A stretch of 34,697 nucleotides of DNA from Elusimicrobiota bacterium (lineage in GTDB: Bacteria; Elusimicrobiota; Elusimicrobia; JACQPE01): assembly GCA_016207685.1 (NCBI GenBank), contig JACQPE010000129.1:1-34697 (forward strand), in the 5' to 3' direction. The notes below the pieces were generated by a model. The model saw nothing but the letters and a program-made list of their open reading frames with translations. It was not told the origin of the DNA and did no database searches. The position numbers and the translations under genes are program-made. Shown here piece by piece: positions 9,601 to 18,588 of the stretch (position 1 is its first letter; each line of letters starts with the position of its first letter).

Positions 9601-10625
9601 TAGGACTGCTTAAGAATTTTCATGATGCTCAAGCCGTGAGTGAATTTTAATGGCGAATCCTTGGGTTTAATGGAGCCATCCAAAAGAGCTTCGTAATGAA
9701 GCATTTCGCGGTAGAAATCATCAGGGCGTTTTTTGGGGAAAATTTTTTCCATGGGCGATTTCCCCTCTTGTTGATACCGAACCAAATCTCCTTCGGGGAC
9801 GCCGTTGCAGAACCATTCGATAAAACCCTTGTCTCCTTGAAGCTTGGCCCATTTGCGCGCGGGAATGGTCACCACATCTTGAATAACGCGGCCCATGCCC
9901 CCCTTTTCGCTTTTTAAGGAAAAAGCGGCGATTTGATCATATTCGGCTCCGTTAATCCGGCGGATATCCAACATGGCTTGGGTTTCTTGAGCCGCTCCCC
10001 ATCCCAAAGAAACGCTCAAAAATTCCCAAAGGTGCAGCGCGTGCGAATGTTCCCCTCCAGCGCCGCCGCCGCGCTTCCAATAACCCAAATAGCTATCCCC
10101 AGGGCCGGCCAGCCATGGGTGCGCGCCAAAAATGCCTTTCCAGTGTTCCCGGAATTCAACATCAATCGTTTGAATCGCGCCGACAAAACCATCTTTTGCC
10201 AATTTCAGCATGGCTTCAATGCTGTCGGAAATTGAATGGTCATAACCCACGGTAACGATTGTGCCGGGATGACGCTTCAATAGTTTTTCAAAGTCTTCAA
10301 TACCAGCCAAGTCCGGCGTGCAGAGAGGTTTTTCAATATGCAAAAGGCGGGGGTTTTCCTCGATAGCCCGAAGGGCAATTTTCATATGCGTGTCCGGAGG
10401 CGTGCCGATCATGATTAAGTCAAACCCTCCGGCAGGCTCTGCTCCACTCTTAAAAAGCTTAATCGCGTCATCCCAGGAGCCATAACGTTTGGGATAAATA
10501 TCGTTTTTTGTTCTATCCAATGCCTTCGGGTCGGCGTCAACAATGGCCACGCTCCAACCCATGCGCCGCGCTGCTTGGGCCAAATGGTTCCCAATGGAGC
10601 CGGCGCCAATAATTTTAACTTTCAT
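9591..10625 (-). CDS. Gfo/Idh/MocA family NAD(P)-dependent oxidoreductase
   Basis: MKVKIIGAGSIGNHLAQAARRMGWSVAIVDAD, HIEKPLCTPDLAGIEDFEKLLKRHPGTIVTVGYDHS; start at 10625 preferred over the longer ORF. Confidence 0.88.
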   Translation of the reverse strand: MKVKIIGAGSIGNHLAQAARRMGWSVAIVDADPKALDRTKNDIYPKRYGSWDDAIKLFKSGAEPAGGFDLIMIGTPPDTHMKIALRAIEENPRLLHIEKPLCTPDLAGIEDFEKLLKRHPGTIVTVGYDHSISDSIEAMLKLAKDGFVGAIQTIDVEFREHWKGIFGAHPWLAGPGDSYLGYWKRGGGAGGEHSHALHLWEFLSVSLGWGAAQETQAMLDIRRINGAEYDQIAAFSLKSEKGGMGRVIQDVVTIPARKWAKLQGDKGFIEWFCNGVPEGDLVRYQQEGKSPMEKIFPKKRPDDFYREMLHYEALLDGSIKPKDSPLKFTHGLSIMKILKQSYHA

Positions 10626-10640
10626 TGAAAATTGGGGTCG

Positions 10641-10748
10641 AAATTGGGGTCGCATCTCAACATTTTACATTTGAGAGCAAGGAATACACGGGATAAAATA
10701 AGTGAAAAAAAATGACGAGATATAAAATGTTGAGACGTGACCCCATTA
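10641..10748. repeat. About 108-bp inverted-repeat element (MITE/REP-like)
   Basis: Left arm GGGGTCGCATCTCAACATTTTACAT (10646-10670), right arm ATAAAATGTTGAGACGTGACCCC (10722-10744), inverted complements with few mismatches; tandem AAATTGGGGTCG duplication at the left end. Confidence 0.75.
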
Positions 10749-12542
10749 TTCTTTTGAGATGCCGTAGAAATAGACGCCTGGAAACATGGGATTCCAGTAG
10801 AAGCCCTTGACCCAGTCGCGCATCGCTCGGAATACCAAGGGTTGATCCGTGTAGATTTGAGGAACCTCTTCAAACGCCATTTCTTGAAGTTTGAAATAAA
10901 TCATCTCCCTTTTTTTGGCGTCTATCGTCACGTTGGCCTCGTCAATCATCCGGTCCCACTCCGGGTAGCCAAATCCCTGGCGCAATGGATAGCTGCCGCG
11001 AGAATGCAAAAATGCGTAGGCAAAGTTGTGCGGATCCGTGTAATCAGCGGTCCAGCCGATTTTAAAAATGGGAAGCTTGTGCGCCCGGCTTTCAGCAAGA
11101 TAGGTTGACCACTGAATGCCGCGCAGATCAATCTTAAATTTTGAATTTAGAGCCTCGACGCCGCGTTTGAGGATTTCACAGGCCATCTGCCGGTAAGTGT
11201 TGTTGGCATCGTAATAAATGGCCATGCGAAAACCCTTATCCCAAACTTGGCCGCCCCATGCTTGTTCAAGATATTTTTTGGCCTTGACGGAATCATATAA
11301 ATAGACGGGTTGCTTAGGGTTGTAGCCGAGCATCTCTTTGGGCATGAAGCCCGTCGGACGGTTCGCTTTGCCCCGGAGAATTTCTTTGATATAGACGTCG
11401 GCGTCAAAAGCGTGGGCGAATCCCTTGCGGACATTTTTATCCGTAAAGAAATCCGGAGGAATGCCTTCGCCGTCAAGTTTTCCCGAATAGATGGCGGTGT
11501 TGCCGGCCGTGCTGATCTTGAAGGTAAAATAAAGAGCCTCAACCCGGACATAAGGAAAATCATAAAGCTTAACCCCCGGCAAATGGGCCAGTTGAGGCTC
11601 GTATTGGCGGCCCTGGGTTTCATCGAGATAATCAGCGTCGCCGGAAGCCAACAGAAGCTTGCGCGTCCCAAATTCCCCAACGCCCTTGATGATAACGCGT
11701 TCCAAAACCGCGGGCTGGCGCCAATATTTCTCATGGCGGACCAAGGAGATTTGTTTCAAGTTCTTATCCCAGCGCTCGAGCATAAAGGGGCCAGTGCCGT
11801 TCATGTTGGCATAAAGAAATGAGGCTTCTTTCTTGGGATTGTTGAATTTCTGCCATGTTGTCGGCTCGCCGTCCCAATCGCCGTTTTTAATGGCCCAAGT
11901 CTTGCTCACCACATAGCTCTGCATGGGCATGATCGAAAGAAACGGCCCATACGGTTTTTTTAATTTAATAACCAGCGTTTCTTTATCACAGGTAATTCTG
12001 GAAAATAAATCAGGGGTATCCACAACAATGGCGCCGGTTTCATCGCGCGTGCCGGGCAATCCGGCAATGGGCTCCAAGAGCAGTTCTGACGGCCCACCGG
12101 CGCGGTCATAGAGCATAAAACGGAGCATGGAGTAGCGCACGTCCTCGCAGGCGAGGGTTCCACCTTGGTGAAAGTTCACGCCCTGGCGTATAGGGAATTT
12201 ATAAATAAGTCCATCGCTGGAAATGAGGTCATTGTGGCGCGAGGGCACGGCTTCAGAAAGGATAGGGACGTAATCGTTGACGGATTCGCGTTTATAAAAA
12301 ATAAGTGGCTCATAGACATTCATCAGCGCTTCGTAGCTGGCCGTGTCAAAAGCCCAGGCCGGGTCCAGGCTATCAAGGTCACCACTGGATTTGATCTCAA
12401 TGAAAGTGCCAGGATTTTTAACGGGCGCGGACAAAACGCCCAAAGTCCAAGGTCCAAAATCAAAAGTCAATAAAATAAAAAAAACGAAAAAAATTTCCCT
12501 CTTCGAGTCTGGACGTTGGACTCTGGACGTTGGACTCTTTAT
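10746..12542 (-). CDS. ABC transporter substrate-binding protein, family 5 (oligopeptide type), paralog 1; true start uncertain
   Basis: ORF track starts at TTG 12470, but the frame is open upstream and reads (12542->) IKSPTSRVQRPDSKREIFFVFFILLTFDFGPWTLGVLSAPVKNPGTF..., a signal-peptide-like N-terminus inside a heptad palindrome. SBP_bac_5 features: LDSLDPAWAFDTASYEALMNVYEPLIFYK, KFPIRQGVNFHQGGTLACEDVRYS. Confidence 0.85.
   Translation of the reverse strand: MKSPTSRVQRPDSKREIFFVFFILLTFDFGPWTLGVLSAPVKNPGTFIEIKSSGDLDSLDPAWAFDTASYEALMNVYEPLIFYKRESVNDYVPILSEAVPSRHNDLISSDGLIYKFPIRQGVNFHQGGTLACEDVRYSMLRFMLYDRAGGPSELLLEPIAGLPGTRDETGAIVVDTPDLFSRITCDKETLVIKLKKPYGPFLSIMPMQSYVVSKTWAIKNGDWDGEPTTWQKFNNPKKEASFLYANMNGTGPFMLERWDKNLKQISLVRHEKYWRQPAVLERVIIKGVGEFGTRKLLLASGDADYLDETQGRQYEPQLAHLPGVKLYDFPYVRVEALYFTFKISTAGNTAIYSGKLDGEGIPPDFFTDKNVRKGFAHAFDADVYIKEILRGKANRPTGFMPKEMLGYNPKQPVYLYDSVKAKKYLEQAWGGQVWDKGFRMAIYYDANNTYRQMACEILKRGVEALNSKFKIDLRGIQWSTYLAESRAHKLPIFKIGWTADYTDPHNFAYAFLHSRGSYPLRQGFGYPEWDRMIDEANVTIDAKKREMIYFKLQEMAFEEVPQIYTDQPLVFRAMRDWVKGFYWNPMFPGVYFYGISKE
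12441..12542 (-). repeat. Heptad palindrome element A (overlaps signal-peptide region of SBP paralog 1)
   Basis: + strand left arm AAGTCCA AGGTCCA AAATCAA AAGTCAA (12443-12470); right arm TGGACGT TGGACTC TGGACGT TGGACTC (12510-12537), inverted relative to left; A/T-rich loop. Confidence 0.85.
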
Positions 12543-12546
12543 GCCC

Positions 12547-14334
12547 CTATCCCTTTTTCGCGCCGTTGGCGCCGTCTAGAGATTTGGAGAGCCAGTAGAA
12601 ATAAAAATAGTCCGGGAAAATGGGGTTGGGCACGAATCCCTGCACCCAGTCGCGAAGAGGCATAGGCTGGAGCGTTGAAATGCCGAAGACAAAGGGGGCG
12701 TCGTCGTACGCGATTTTTGTCAAGTCAAAATACATCGCCTCACGTTTTTTGGGATCAACTTCAAGAATGGCCTTTTCAACAATTTGCGTGGCCTTGGGGT
12801 TATTGTAATTGTAGCGTTCCGATTGGGCACCGTCTTTGTGCATGTAGGTGAAGGCGAAATTGTGAGGATCAGGGTAATCCGCCAGCCATGCCGTATAGCG
12901 CATAGGCAGCTTTTTAACGCTTTCGTCGCTAAGCATCGTGGACCAAAGAATAGGCCGGACATCAACCTGAAATTTGGGGTTGACGGACTCGACGTTTTTC
13001 TTGAAGATGTTGCTCGCTGTTTGGCGGATATCGTTGCCCGCATTAAAGGGCAAGACCATTTTGAACCCCGTTTCCCAAAGCTTGCCGCCAAAGGCTTTTT
13101 GAAAATGCTCTTTGGCCTTTTGAAAGTCCACCTCCCGGACCGATTGCTTGGCGTTGTAGCCAATCAGCGAAGGCGGGATGCAGCCGCGGGCGATTTTGGC
13201 CTTTTTGCGGTAAATTTGATCCACGACTACGTTTTGGTCATAGGCGTAAACAAATCCAAGGCGCACGTCCTTGTCCGCAAAAAAATCAGGCGGGATGCCT
13301 TTGCCATCGAGTTTGCCGGAGCCGATATAAGAATTCGCGGTTGCGTTGATGTTCCAGTTGAATTGAAATACCGCGCTGATATCAAGCACCGGAATATCAA
13401 CCATCTTGACGCCGGGAATGTCGGCCACTTGGGGCTCAAGCTGATTTGAGACATAAATCGCGTCGGCATCGCCCTTGGCCAGAAGAAGGCGGCGCGTATT
13501 AAAATCGTCAACTTTTTTGATGACCACCCTTTTAAGTTTCGCCGGACCCCGGAAGTAATTGTCGTTGCGGACCAAAGTGATTGTTTTCGTATTTTTATCC
13601 CAATTCTCAAGCATGAAGGGTCCTGTGCCGTTGGTATTGGCAAAAAAATAGCTGGTCTCTTTTTTTGGATTGTTAAACTTTTTCCAGGTGTCCTCGGTTC
13701 CATCCCATTCTCCATGCGTGGCGGCCCAGGCCTTGCTTTGCGTGTAGCTCCATTGAGCCATGAGAGTGATAAAAGGAGCGAAGGGCTTGGCCAGATGAAT
13801 GGAAAGTTTCTGGCCGTCAATTTTAATGCGATCATCTAAGGCTTTATAGTCGAGCGTGATGTTTCCCTGATCATCTCTTGTCGAGGAAGCTCCGGCAATC
13901 GGATCTAAAAGAAGGGACGAGGGGCCGCCGGCGCGGTCCTGAAGCATGAAGCGCATGAGGGAGTATTTAATGTCCTCGGGCGTCATTTCGCTTCCATCGT
14001 GAAACTTGACGCCCTTTTTAATTTTAAAAGTGTAGGTCAAGCCATCCGCGGAGATGCCGCCATTTTTCTTGCTGGGCACTTCCTCCGCTAAAACCGGCGT
14101 GAATTCTTTGACCGATGCCCCTTTATAAAGAATAAGATTGTCATAAATTTGGAAAATCACTTGGTGGCTCGCCGTGTCATAAGCATAGGCCGGATCCAGC
14201 GTGTCAATGTCGCCGATTGTCGCATAGAAAAAAGTATCTGGATTTTTGACTTGAGAAATAATATCGGCGGAGAGTGGACGAAGAGGCAATCCGGTCAAAA
14301 CCGCAATCGCCAGAGGCAGCATTTTTTGAATCAT
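12547..14334 (-). CDS. ABC transporter substrate-binding protein, family 5, paralog 2
   Basis: N-terminal signal peptide MIQKMLPLAIAVLTGLPLRPLSA; DIDTLDPAYAYDTASHQVIFQIYDNLILYKG, TYTFKIKKGVKFHDGSEMTPEDIKYSLMRFM; clear similarity to paralog 1. Confidence 0.93.
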   Translation of the reverse strand: MIQKMLPLAIAVLTGLPLRPLSADIISQVKNPDTFFYATIGDIDTLDPAYAYDTASHQVIFQIYDNLILYKGASVKEFTPVLAEEVPSKKNGGISADGLTYTFKIKKGVKFHDGSEMTPEDIKYSLMRFMLQDRAGGPSSLLLDPIAGASSTRDDQGNITLDYKALDDRIKIDGQKLSIHLAKPFAPFITLMAQWSYTQSKAWAATHGEWDGTEDTWKKFNNPKKETSYFFANTNGTGPFMLENWDKNTKTITLVRNDNYFRGPAKLKRVVIKKVDDFNTRRLLLAKGDADAIYVSNQLEPQVADIPGVKMVDIPVLDISAVFQFNWNINATANSYIGSGKLDGKGIPPDFFADKDVRLGFVYAYDQNVVVDQIYRKKAKIARGCIPPSLIGYNAKQSVREVDFQKAKEHFQKAFGGKLWETGFKMVLPFNAGNDIRQTASNIFKKNVESVNPKFQVDVRPILWSTMLSDESVKKLPMRYTAWLADYPDPHNFAFTYMHKDGAQSERYNYNNPKATQIVEKAILEVDPKKREAMYFDLTKIAYDDAPFVFGISTLQPMPLRDWVQGFVPNPIFPDYFYFYWLSKSLDGANGAKKG

Positions 14335-14366
14335 GGCAACTCCTTAATAAATTTTGTCAAAGTGTA

Positions 14367-15410
14367 TCAATTTACGATGACGGTTTCGATTTTGTCTTTA
14401 AAGTGAATAGCGGCGGGAGAGGGTTGATTGCTAAATGGAGCGATGGGGCAGAGGGCGCCGTGTCCGGAGGCGGTTTCAACCCAAGCGGGTTCATCTTTCC
14501 GGCACGATTCTTGAACGAAACGGCACCGGGGATGAAAATAACATCCGGTGGGCGGATTAAGGGGGCTGGGAACATCGCCTGTCAGGAGAATTCTCGGGCG
14601 TTCGCGCAGGCCGGGGTCGGGAATGGGGCAAGACGAGAGCAAGGCTTCCGTATAGGGATGCTGCGGGTTGGTAAATACTTCCCGGCTGGGCGCAAGTTCC
14701 ACAATGCGGCCCAGATACATGACGGCCACGCGGGTGGCGATATGCTTGACCACGGATAAGTCATGGGAGATAAAAAGATAAGTCAAGCGCAATTTTTTCT
14801 GGAGATGATCCAATAGATTGAGAACCTGCGCCTGAATGGAAACGTCGAGCGCGCTCACCGGCTCATCGCAAACAATCACCTTGGGATTTAAAGCCAGCGC
14901 CCGGGCAATGCCGATGCGCTGGCGCTGCCCTCCTGAAAATTCATGCGGGTAACGCTCCGCGTGATGGCTGGCCAAACCTACAAGGTTAAGAAGTTCATTC
15001 ACGCGCTCTTGCATCTCCCCTCCCCTGGCCGTCTGATGAATAATGAGAGGTTCGGCAATGACGTCTTTGATTTTCATGCGAGGATTAAGACTGGAAAAGG
15101 GGTCTTGAAAAACGATTTGCACTTGGGAGCGGAAATTTTTCCATTGCGCTTTGTCGGAACTCCAGAGATCGCGGCCTTTAAACAAAACGGCGCCCTCCGT
15201 GGGCGTTTCCAGGCCCATAATGAGCCTTCCGAGCGTTGATTTGCCGCAGCCTGTTTCACCCACAATTCCCAGGGTTTCCCCCTCATGAATGTCCAGATTG
15301 ACGCCGTCAACCGCCTTGACCGTTCCTAAAATTTTTTTTCTGATGACGCCTTTGGACAGAATAAAGTATTTTTTAAGATTTTTTGCTTGAAGAATAATTT
15401 CGGAATTCAT
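14367..15410 (-). CDS. oppF: Oligopeptide/dipeptide ABC transporter ATP-binding protein (OppF/DppF)
   Basis: GETGCGKSTLGRLI, FSGGQRQRIGIARALALNPKVIVCDEPVSALDVSIQAQVLNLL, C-terminal oligo_HPY region HPYTEALLSSCPIPDP...GCYFHPRC. Confidence 0.94.
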   Translation of the reverse strand: MNSEIILQAKNLKKYFILSKGVIRKKILGTVKAVDGVNLDIHEGETLGIVGETGCGKSTLGRLIMGLETPTEGAVLFKGRDLWSSDKAQWKNFRSQVQIVFQDPFSSLNPRMKIKDVIAEPLIIHQTARGGEMQERVNELLNLVGLASHHAERYPHEFSGGQRQRIGIARALALNPKVIVCDEPVSALDVSIQAQVLNLLDHLQKKLRLTYLFISHDLSVVKHIATRVAVMYLGRIVELAPSREVFTNPQHPYTEALLSSCPIPDPGLRERPRILLTGDVPSPLNPPTGCYFHPRCRFVQESCRKDEPAWVETASGHGALCPIAPFSNQPSPAAIHFKDKIETVIVN

Positions 15411-16468
15411 GCGCGGGCAGCCTCGATAAGATGATTCATTTGCGCCTTGTGAAAAATTTCCACAGGGGCGCTGGAGCGCATGACTGGATCATGCAAAAGG
15501 CAGCTTGCCGTTTGGTTGGCACGGGACGGCAAGAGCTTGATGTTTCCTTTGCGGCAAGAGTCCCAAGCATAAGCGCAACGCGGCGCAAATAAGCAACCTT
15601 CGGGGGACTTGGCGAGATTGGGCGGCTGGCCCTCGATGGGAATCAAGCGTTCCGTTTGCTCGTTGAGTTTAGGTATGGAGTTTAAGAGTCCCCAAGTATA
15701 AGGATGGCTGGGCGTTTGAAAAATTTGCTTGATATTCGTGCGCTCCGCGGGCTTGCCCGCGTACATGACGATCACCTCATCGCAAATCTCAGCCACAACC
15801 CCGAGGTTATGCGTGATCAAAATAACGGCCATTTTATAGTCGTTTTGCATTTCTCGCATAAGGTTTAAAATTTGCGCTTGAATCGTCACATCGAGAGCCG
15901 TGGTGGGCTCATCCGCGATCAGAATATCCGGCTTCATGGCCAAGGACATGGCGATCATAGCGCGCTGGCGCATGCCGCCGCTAAAGGCATGGGGATAATC
16001 AAAGACGCGCTTGGCGGCATGGGGAATGCCGACCCTGTCAATGAGCTTGACCGTTTGATCCCAGGCGGCGGCTGCCGTGGCTCCCTCATGGTGCCGGATG
16101 GATTCGGCGATTTGCTCGCCTACGGTGAGCACGGGGTTGAGGCTCGTCATGGGCTCTTGAAAAATCATGGCAATGCGGTTGCCGCGGATGGCCTGCATTT
16201 GACGGGGCGGCAGTTTTAAGAGATCAACGGATTTTTCAGCGCCTTGGGAGCGAAAAAGGATTTCTCCTGAAATAATTTTTCCCGGAGGGTCGGGGATGAG
16301 CCGCAAAATGGAAAGCGCGTGCACGCTCTTGCCGCAGCCGGATTCGCCGACAATACCCAGGGTTTTTCCCGGCCAAAGATCGTACGAAATGCCGTCAACC
16401 GCGCGGACCACTCCTTCTTCGGTAAAAAAATAAGTTTTAAGGTCGTTAACAGATAAAACAGGGTTCAT
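15407..16468 (-). CDS. oppD: Oligopeptide/dipeptide ABC transporter ATP-binding protein (OppD/DppD)
   Basis: [73 protein letters not shown]...GCLFAPRC; overlaps oppF start. Confidence 0.94.
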   Translation of the reverse strand: MNPVLSVNDLKTYFFTEEGVVRAVDGISYDLWPGKTLGIVGESGCGKSVHALSILRLIPDPPGKIISGEILFRSQGAEKSVDLLKLPPRQMQAIRGNRIAMIFQEPMTSLNPVLTVGEQIAESIRHHEGATAAAAWDQTVKLIDRVGIPHAAKRVFDYPHAFSGGMRQRAMIAMSLAMKPDILIADEPTTALDVTIQAQILNLMREMQNDYKMAVILITHNLGVVAEICDEVIVMYAGKPAERTNIKQIFQTPSHPYTWGLLNSIPKLNEQTERLIPIEGQPPNLAKSPEGCLFAPRCAYAWDSCRKGNIKLLPSRANQTASCLLHDPVMRSSAPVEIFHKAQMNHLIEAARA

Positions 16469-16474
16469 TTGAGG

Positions 16475-16615
16475 AGTTCCAAGTTCCAGGTTCCAAGTTC
16501 CAGGCAGGGAAATTCCGAGTTCCAGGTTCCAGGTTCCAGGTCAGAAGTAGCAGAAGAATCTAAATTTAAATTTGATGTTTCTGAACTTGGAACTCGGAAC
16601 TTGGAACTCGGAACT
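16475..16615. repeat. Heptad palindrome element B (intergenic, upstream of oppD)
   Basis: Left arm AGTTCCA AGTTCCA GGTTCCA AGTTCCA (16475-16502) plus AGTTCCA GGTTCCA GGTTCCA (16518-16538); right arm TGGAACT CGGAACT TGGAACT CGGAACT (16588-16615), inverted relative to left. Confidence 0.9.
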
Positions 16616-16622
16616 CCCAATT

Positions 16623-16856
16623 TTAAATTGCCGTCGTAATAAGCGTTTCGGTTGAGGTAACGCCCGGGATCGCGCGAATTTTGGCGACCACGGTGTTAGA
16701 GAGGGTGGCCAAATCCTCTGTCTCCATGTCTAACACCAGGTCCCACCGGCCGAAAACCGCCGAGACGTGGGCGACTCCCTTGGTTTGTTTGATTGACTGT
16801 AAAGCCTGTTTTTCTTTACCGGATGAAAGCCGGACAAGCACTAATCCTGTAACCAT
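16623..16856 (-). CDS. Stand-alone Lrp/AsnC ligand-binding (RAM) domain protein without HTH
   Basis: MVTGLVLVRLSSGKEKQALQSIKQTKGVAHVSAVFGRWDLVLDMETEDLATLSNTVVAKIRAIPGVTSTETLITTAI matches the RAM-domain pattern. Confidence 0.85.
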   Translation of the reverse strand: MVTGLVLVRLSSGKEKQALQSIKQTKGVAHVSAVFGRWDLVLDMETEDLATLSNTVVAKIRAIPGVTSTETLITTAI

Positions 16857-16988
16857 GAGTTAATTTCCCCTTTCGATTGTCATTATCAGACTGGGCGCGA
16901 TTTTTTTCTCCCTAAGAACTCTAAACCCAAGAATCAGTCAATAATATCAAATGCGGCTGCGGACTTTGGTATTCTTGGATGTCAAAAG

Positions 16989-18584
16989 ATGACTCAATCG
17001 GCAATCAAAAAAACTTTTTTCATCGGCTCAATAGCCTTGGCCGCCCCAATCGGTTTCTCTTTTTCATCGGAATTTCATCTGGGTTTACCCGCAGCCGTTA
17101 AGAAAAAAGGCGTACAATTGAGTGAAGAGGTGGGGCCGCGATGGCAGGCGAATCTCTCTGTTTCTCAAGCAAGCGGCGTTGTTGCGGCCGGGACCCCAAT
17201 CGAGTCCTCCTCTCGTTTAAGACTCGCCTGGAGCGCGCCCTCCGAAGAGGTTGATCACTATGAATTTTCCATTATGGATATGATTGCAGGGCAAAGCGTG
17301 AGCACGCAGGCCTTTAAAACGGACACTTCTCTTCTTCTTGAAAATTTAAAATCCGGCACTTCCTACAAGGTCACCGCCGTCGCTTGCAAAGATTCCGCCT
17401 GCGCTCAAACGTGGCGCGGCAGCAACCAGGCGACAGGAACCACCAAAGAAGAGTATTGGCTCGTTAAGTCCACTGCTAATTCCCTTTCATCGGTCACCAA
17501 AATCGTTTCCAACGGCAACACCGTGCCCTCGGCGCTGCGCTATGGCAACGACGCCGGCGCCGGCATCGAGGGCTACCTTCAGCTCTATTACAATCCCGCT
17601 GAATCATCCCAGAAAGGCATGAAGATCGCGACAACGACAAATTCAGCGGCCACCTATTCATCTTTTACCGCCCTGGGCGCTTCCTATGGGCTTAACATGC
17701 CGTCAACGACAACCTATCTTTTGAGTCAGATAGGAACTTTTGCCGCCGTGCCTTTATCGGCATCCATGGGAAGCAAAATCCGGTTTTTCTTTGAAGCGAC
17801 CCAAACGACGACGACCAGCAATGGCGAAAAGAGTTTGACGCGCATCGTGTACGTGGACAGCCAAGACGGCTATCGCGGCTGGGATTTTAACTCCGGCACG
17901 TCTACCCTTTGCCAAACCGCGGACTATGCCGTCGGCGGCGGTTGCGAACCGGCCATCGTCATCGGCAATACGAGCGATACCGTTAACGGCAATTATAATA
18001 TCAAGAATGCCCGGCAATTTAAGGTCGGCTATCCCGCCTTGACCGACTGGCTATGGGACGGCGCCGCTGGAACGTTCATGATCTTCACTCTCGAAACCGT
18101 CACCTCATGCAGCGATTATCAAATGCTCTTCGGTTACGCCGTCTGGAGCGGCACAAATTGGATTGTCCAATACGCGTCGGAGAGCTGCCCTAAATTTTTT
18201 GAAGCGATGCAGGCCGCCATGCCGGTTCATATCGGCGGCGCTAAATACAAAATGTACTTTTCCTACAACGCATCGGCCGCGGTGATTTCAAGTTCCAGCA
18301 AGCCGGTCAAAATGATTTATGCCGATGGCGCCGTAACCGGCCTCGCCGGTAGAATTGATTTTGAAGATTGGGAATCCGAGTGGGACGCGAGAGGCGTTCA
18401 CTATCTTTGGGCCAACGGCGTGGAATTAACCGACGCGGAGGAGGGTCAATTGGATGATTTCGTCATCTTTGCGCCGGACCCCGACGCCGATCCCAAAGCG
18501 CTGTTGATGTACACCAACATCCGAGCCACGACAACGGATGATTCCATGCCCTTTCTAGCGATGGCGACGTTGATTAATCCATAA
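16989..18584 (+). CDS. Secreted protein with N-terminal Fn3-like domain, remainder unrecognised
   Basis: N-terminal hydrophobic segment; Fn3-like SRLRLAWSAPSEEVDHYEFSIMDM...LLLENLKSGTSYKVTAVACKDSAC; about 380 aa downstream not recognised. Confidence 0.75.
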   Translation: MTQSAIKKTFFIGSIALAAPIGFSFSSEFHLGLPAAVKKKGVQLSEEVGPRWQANLSVSQASGVVAAGTPIESSSRLRLAWSAPSEEVDHYEFSIMDMIAGQSVSTQAFKTDTSLLLENLKSGTSYKVTAVACKDSACAQTWRGSNQATGTTKEEYWLVKSTANSLSSVTKIVSNGNTVPSALRYGNDAGAGIEGYLQLYYNPAESSQKGMKIATTTNSAATYSSFTALGASYGLNMPSTTTYLLSQIGTFAAVPLSASMGSKIRFFFEATQTTTTSNGEKSLTRIVYVDSQDGYRGWDFNSGTSTLCQTADYAVGGGCEPAIVIGNTSDTVNGNYNIKNARQFKVGYPALTDWLWDGAAGTFMIFTLETVTSCSDYQMLFGYAVWSGTNWIVQYASESCPKFFEAMQAAMPVHIGGAKYKMYFSYNASAAVISSSSKPVKMIYADGAVTGLAGRIDFEDWESEWDARGVHYLWANGVELTDAEEGQLDDFVIFAPDPDADPKALLMYTNIRATTTDDSMPFLAMATLINP

Positions 18585-18588
18585 CGGG

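Noticed and set aside
10622-10873. 83-aa - strand ORF across the inverted repeat
   Set aside because: Mostly out-of-frame SBP sequence plus the non-coding repeat.
12784-13449. 221-aa + strand ORF within SBP paralog 2
   Set aside because: Antisense shadow of a conserved binding protein; a similar shadow at 11310..11822 covers paralog 1.
13227-13835. 202-aa - strand alternate-frame ORF in SBP paralog 2
   Set aside because: Out-of-frame with the conserved gene on the same strand; low-complexity translation.
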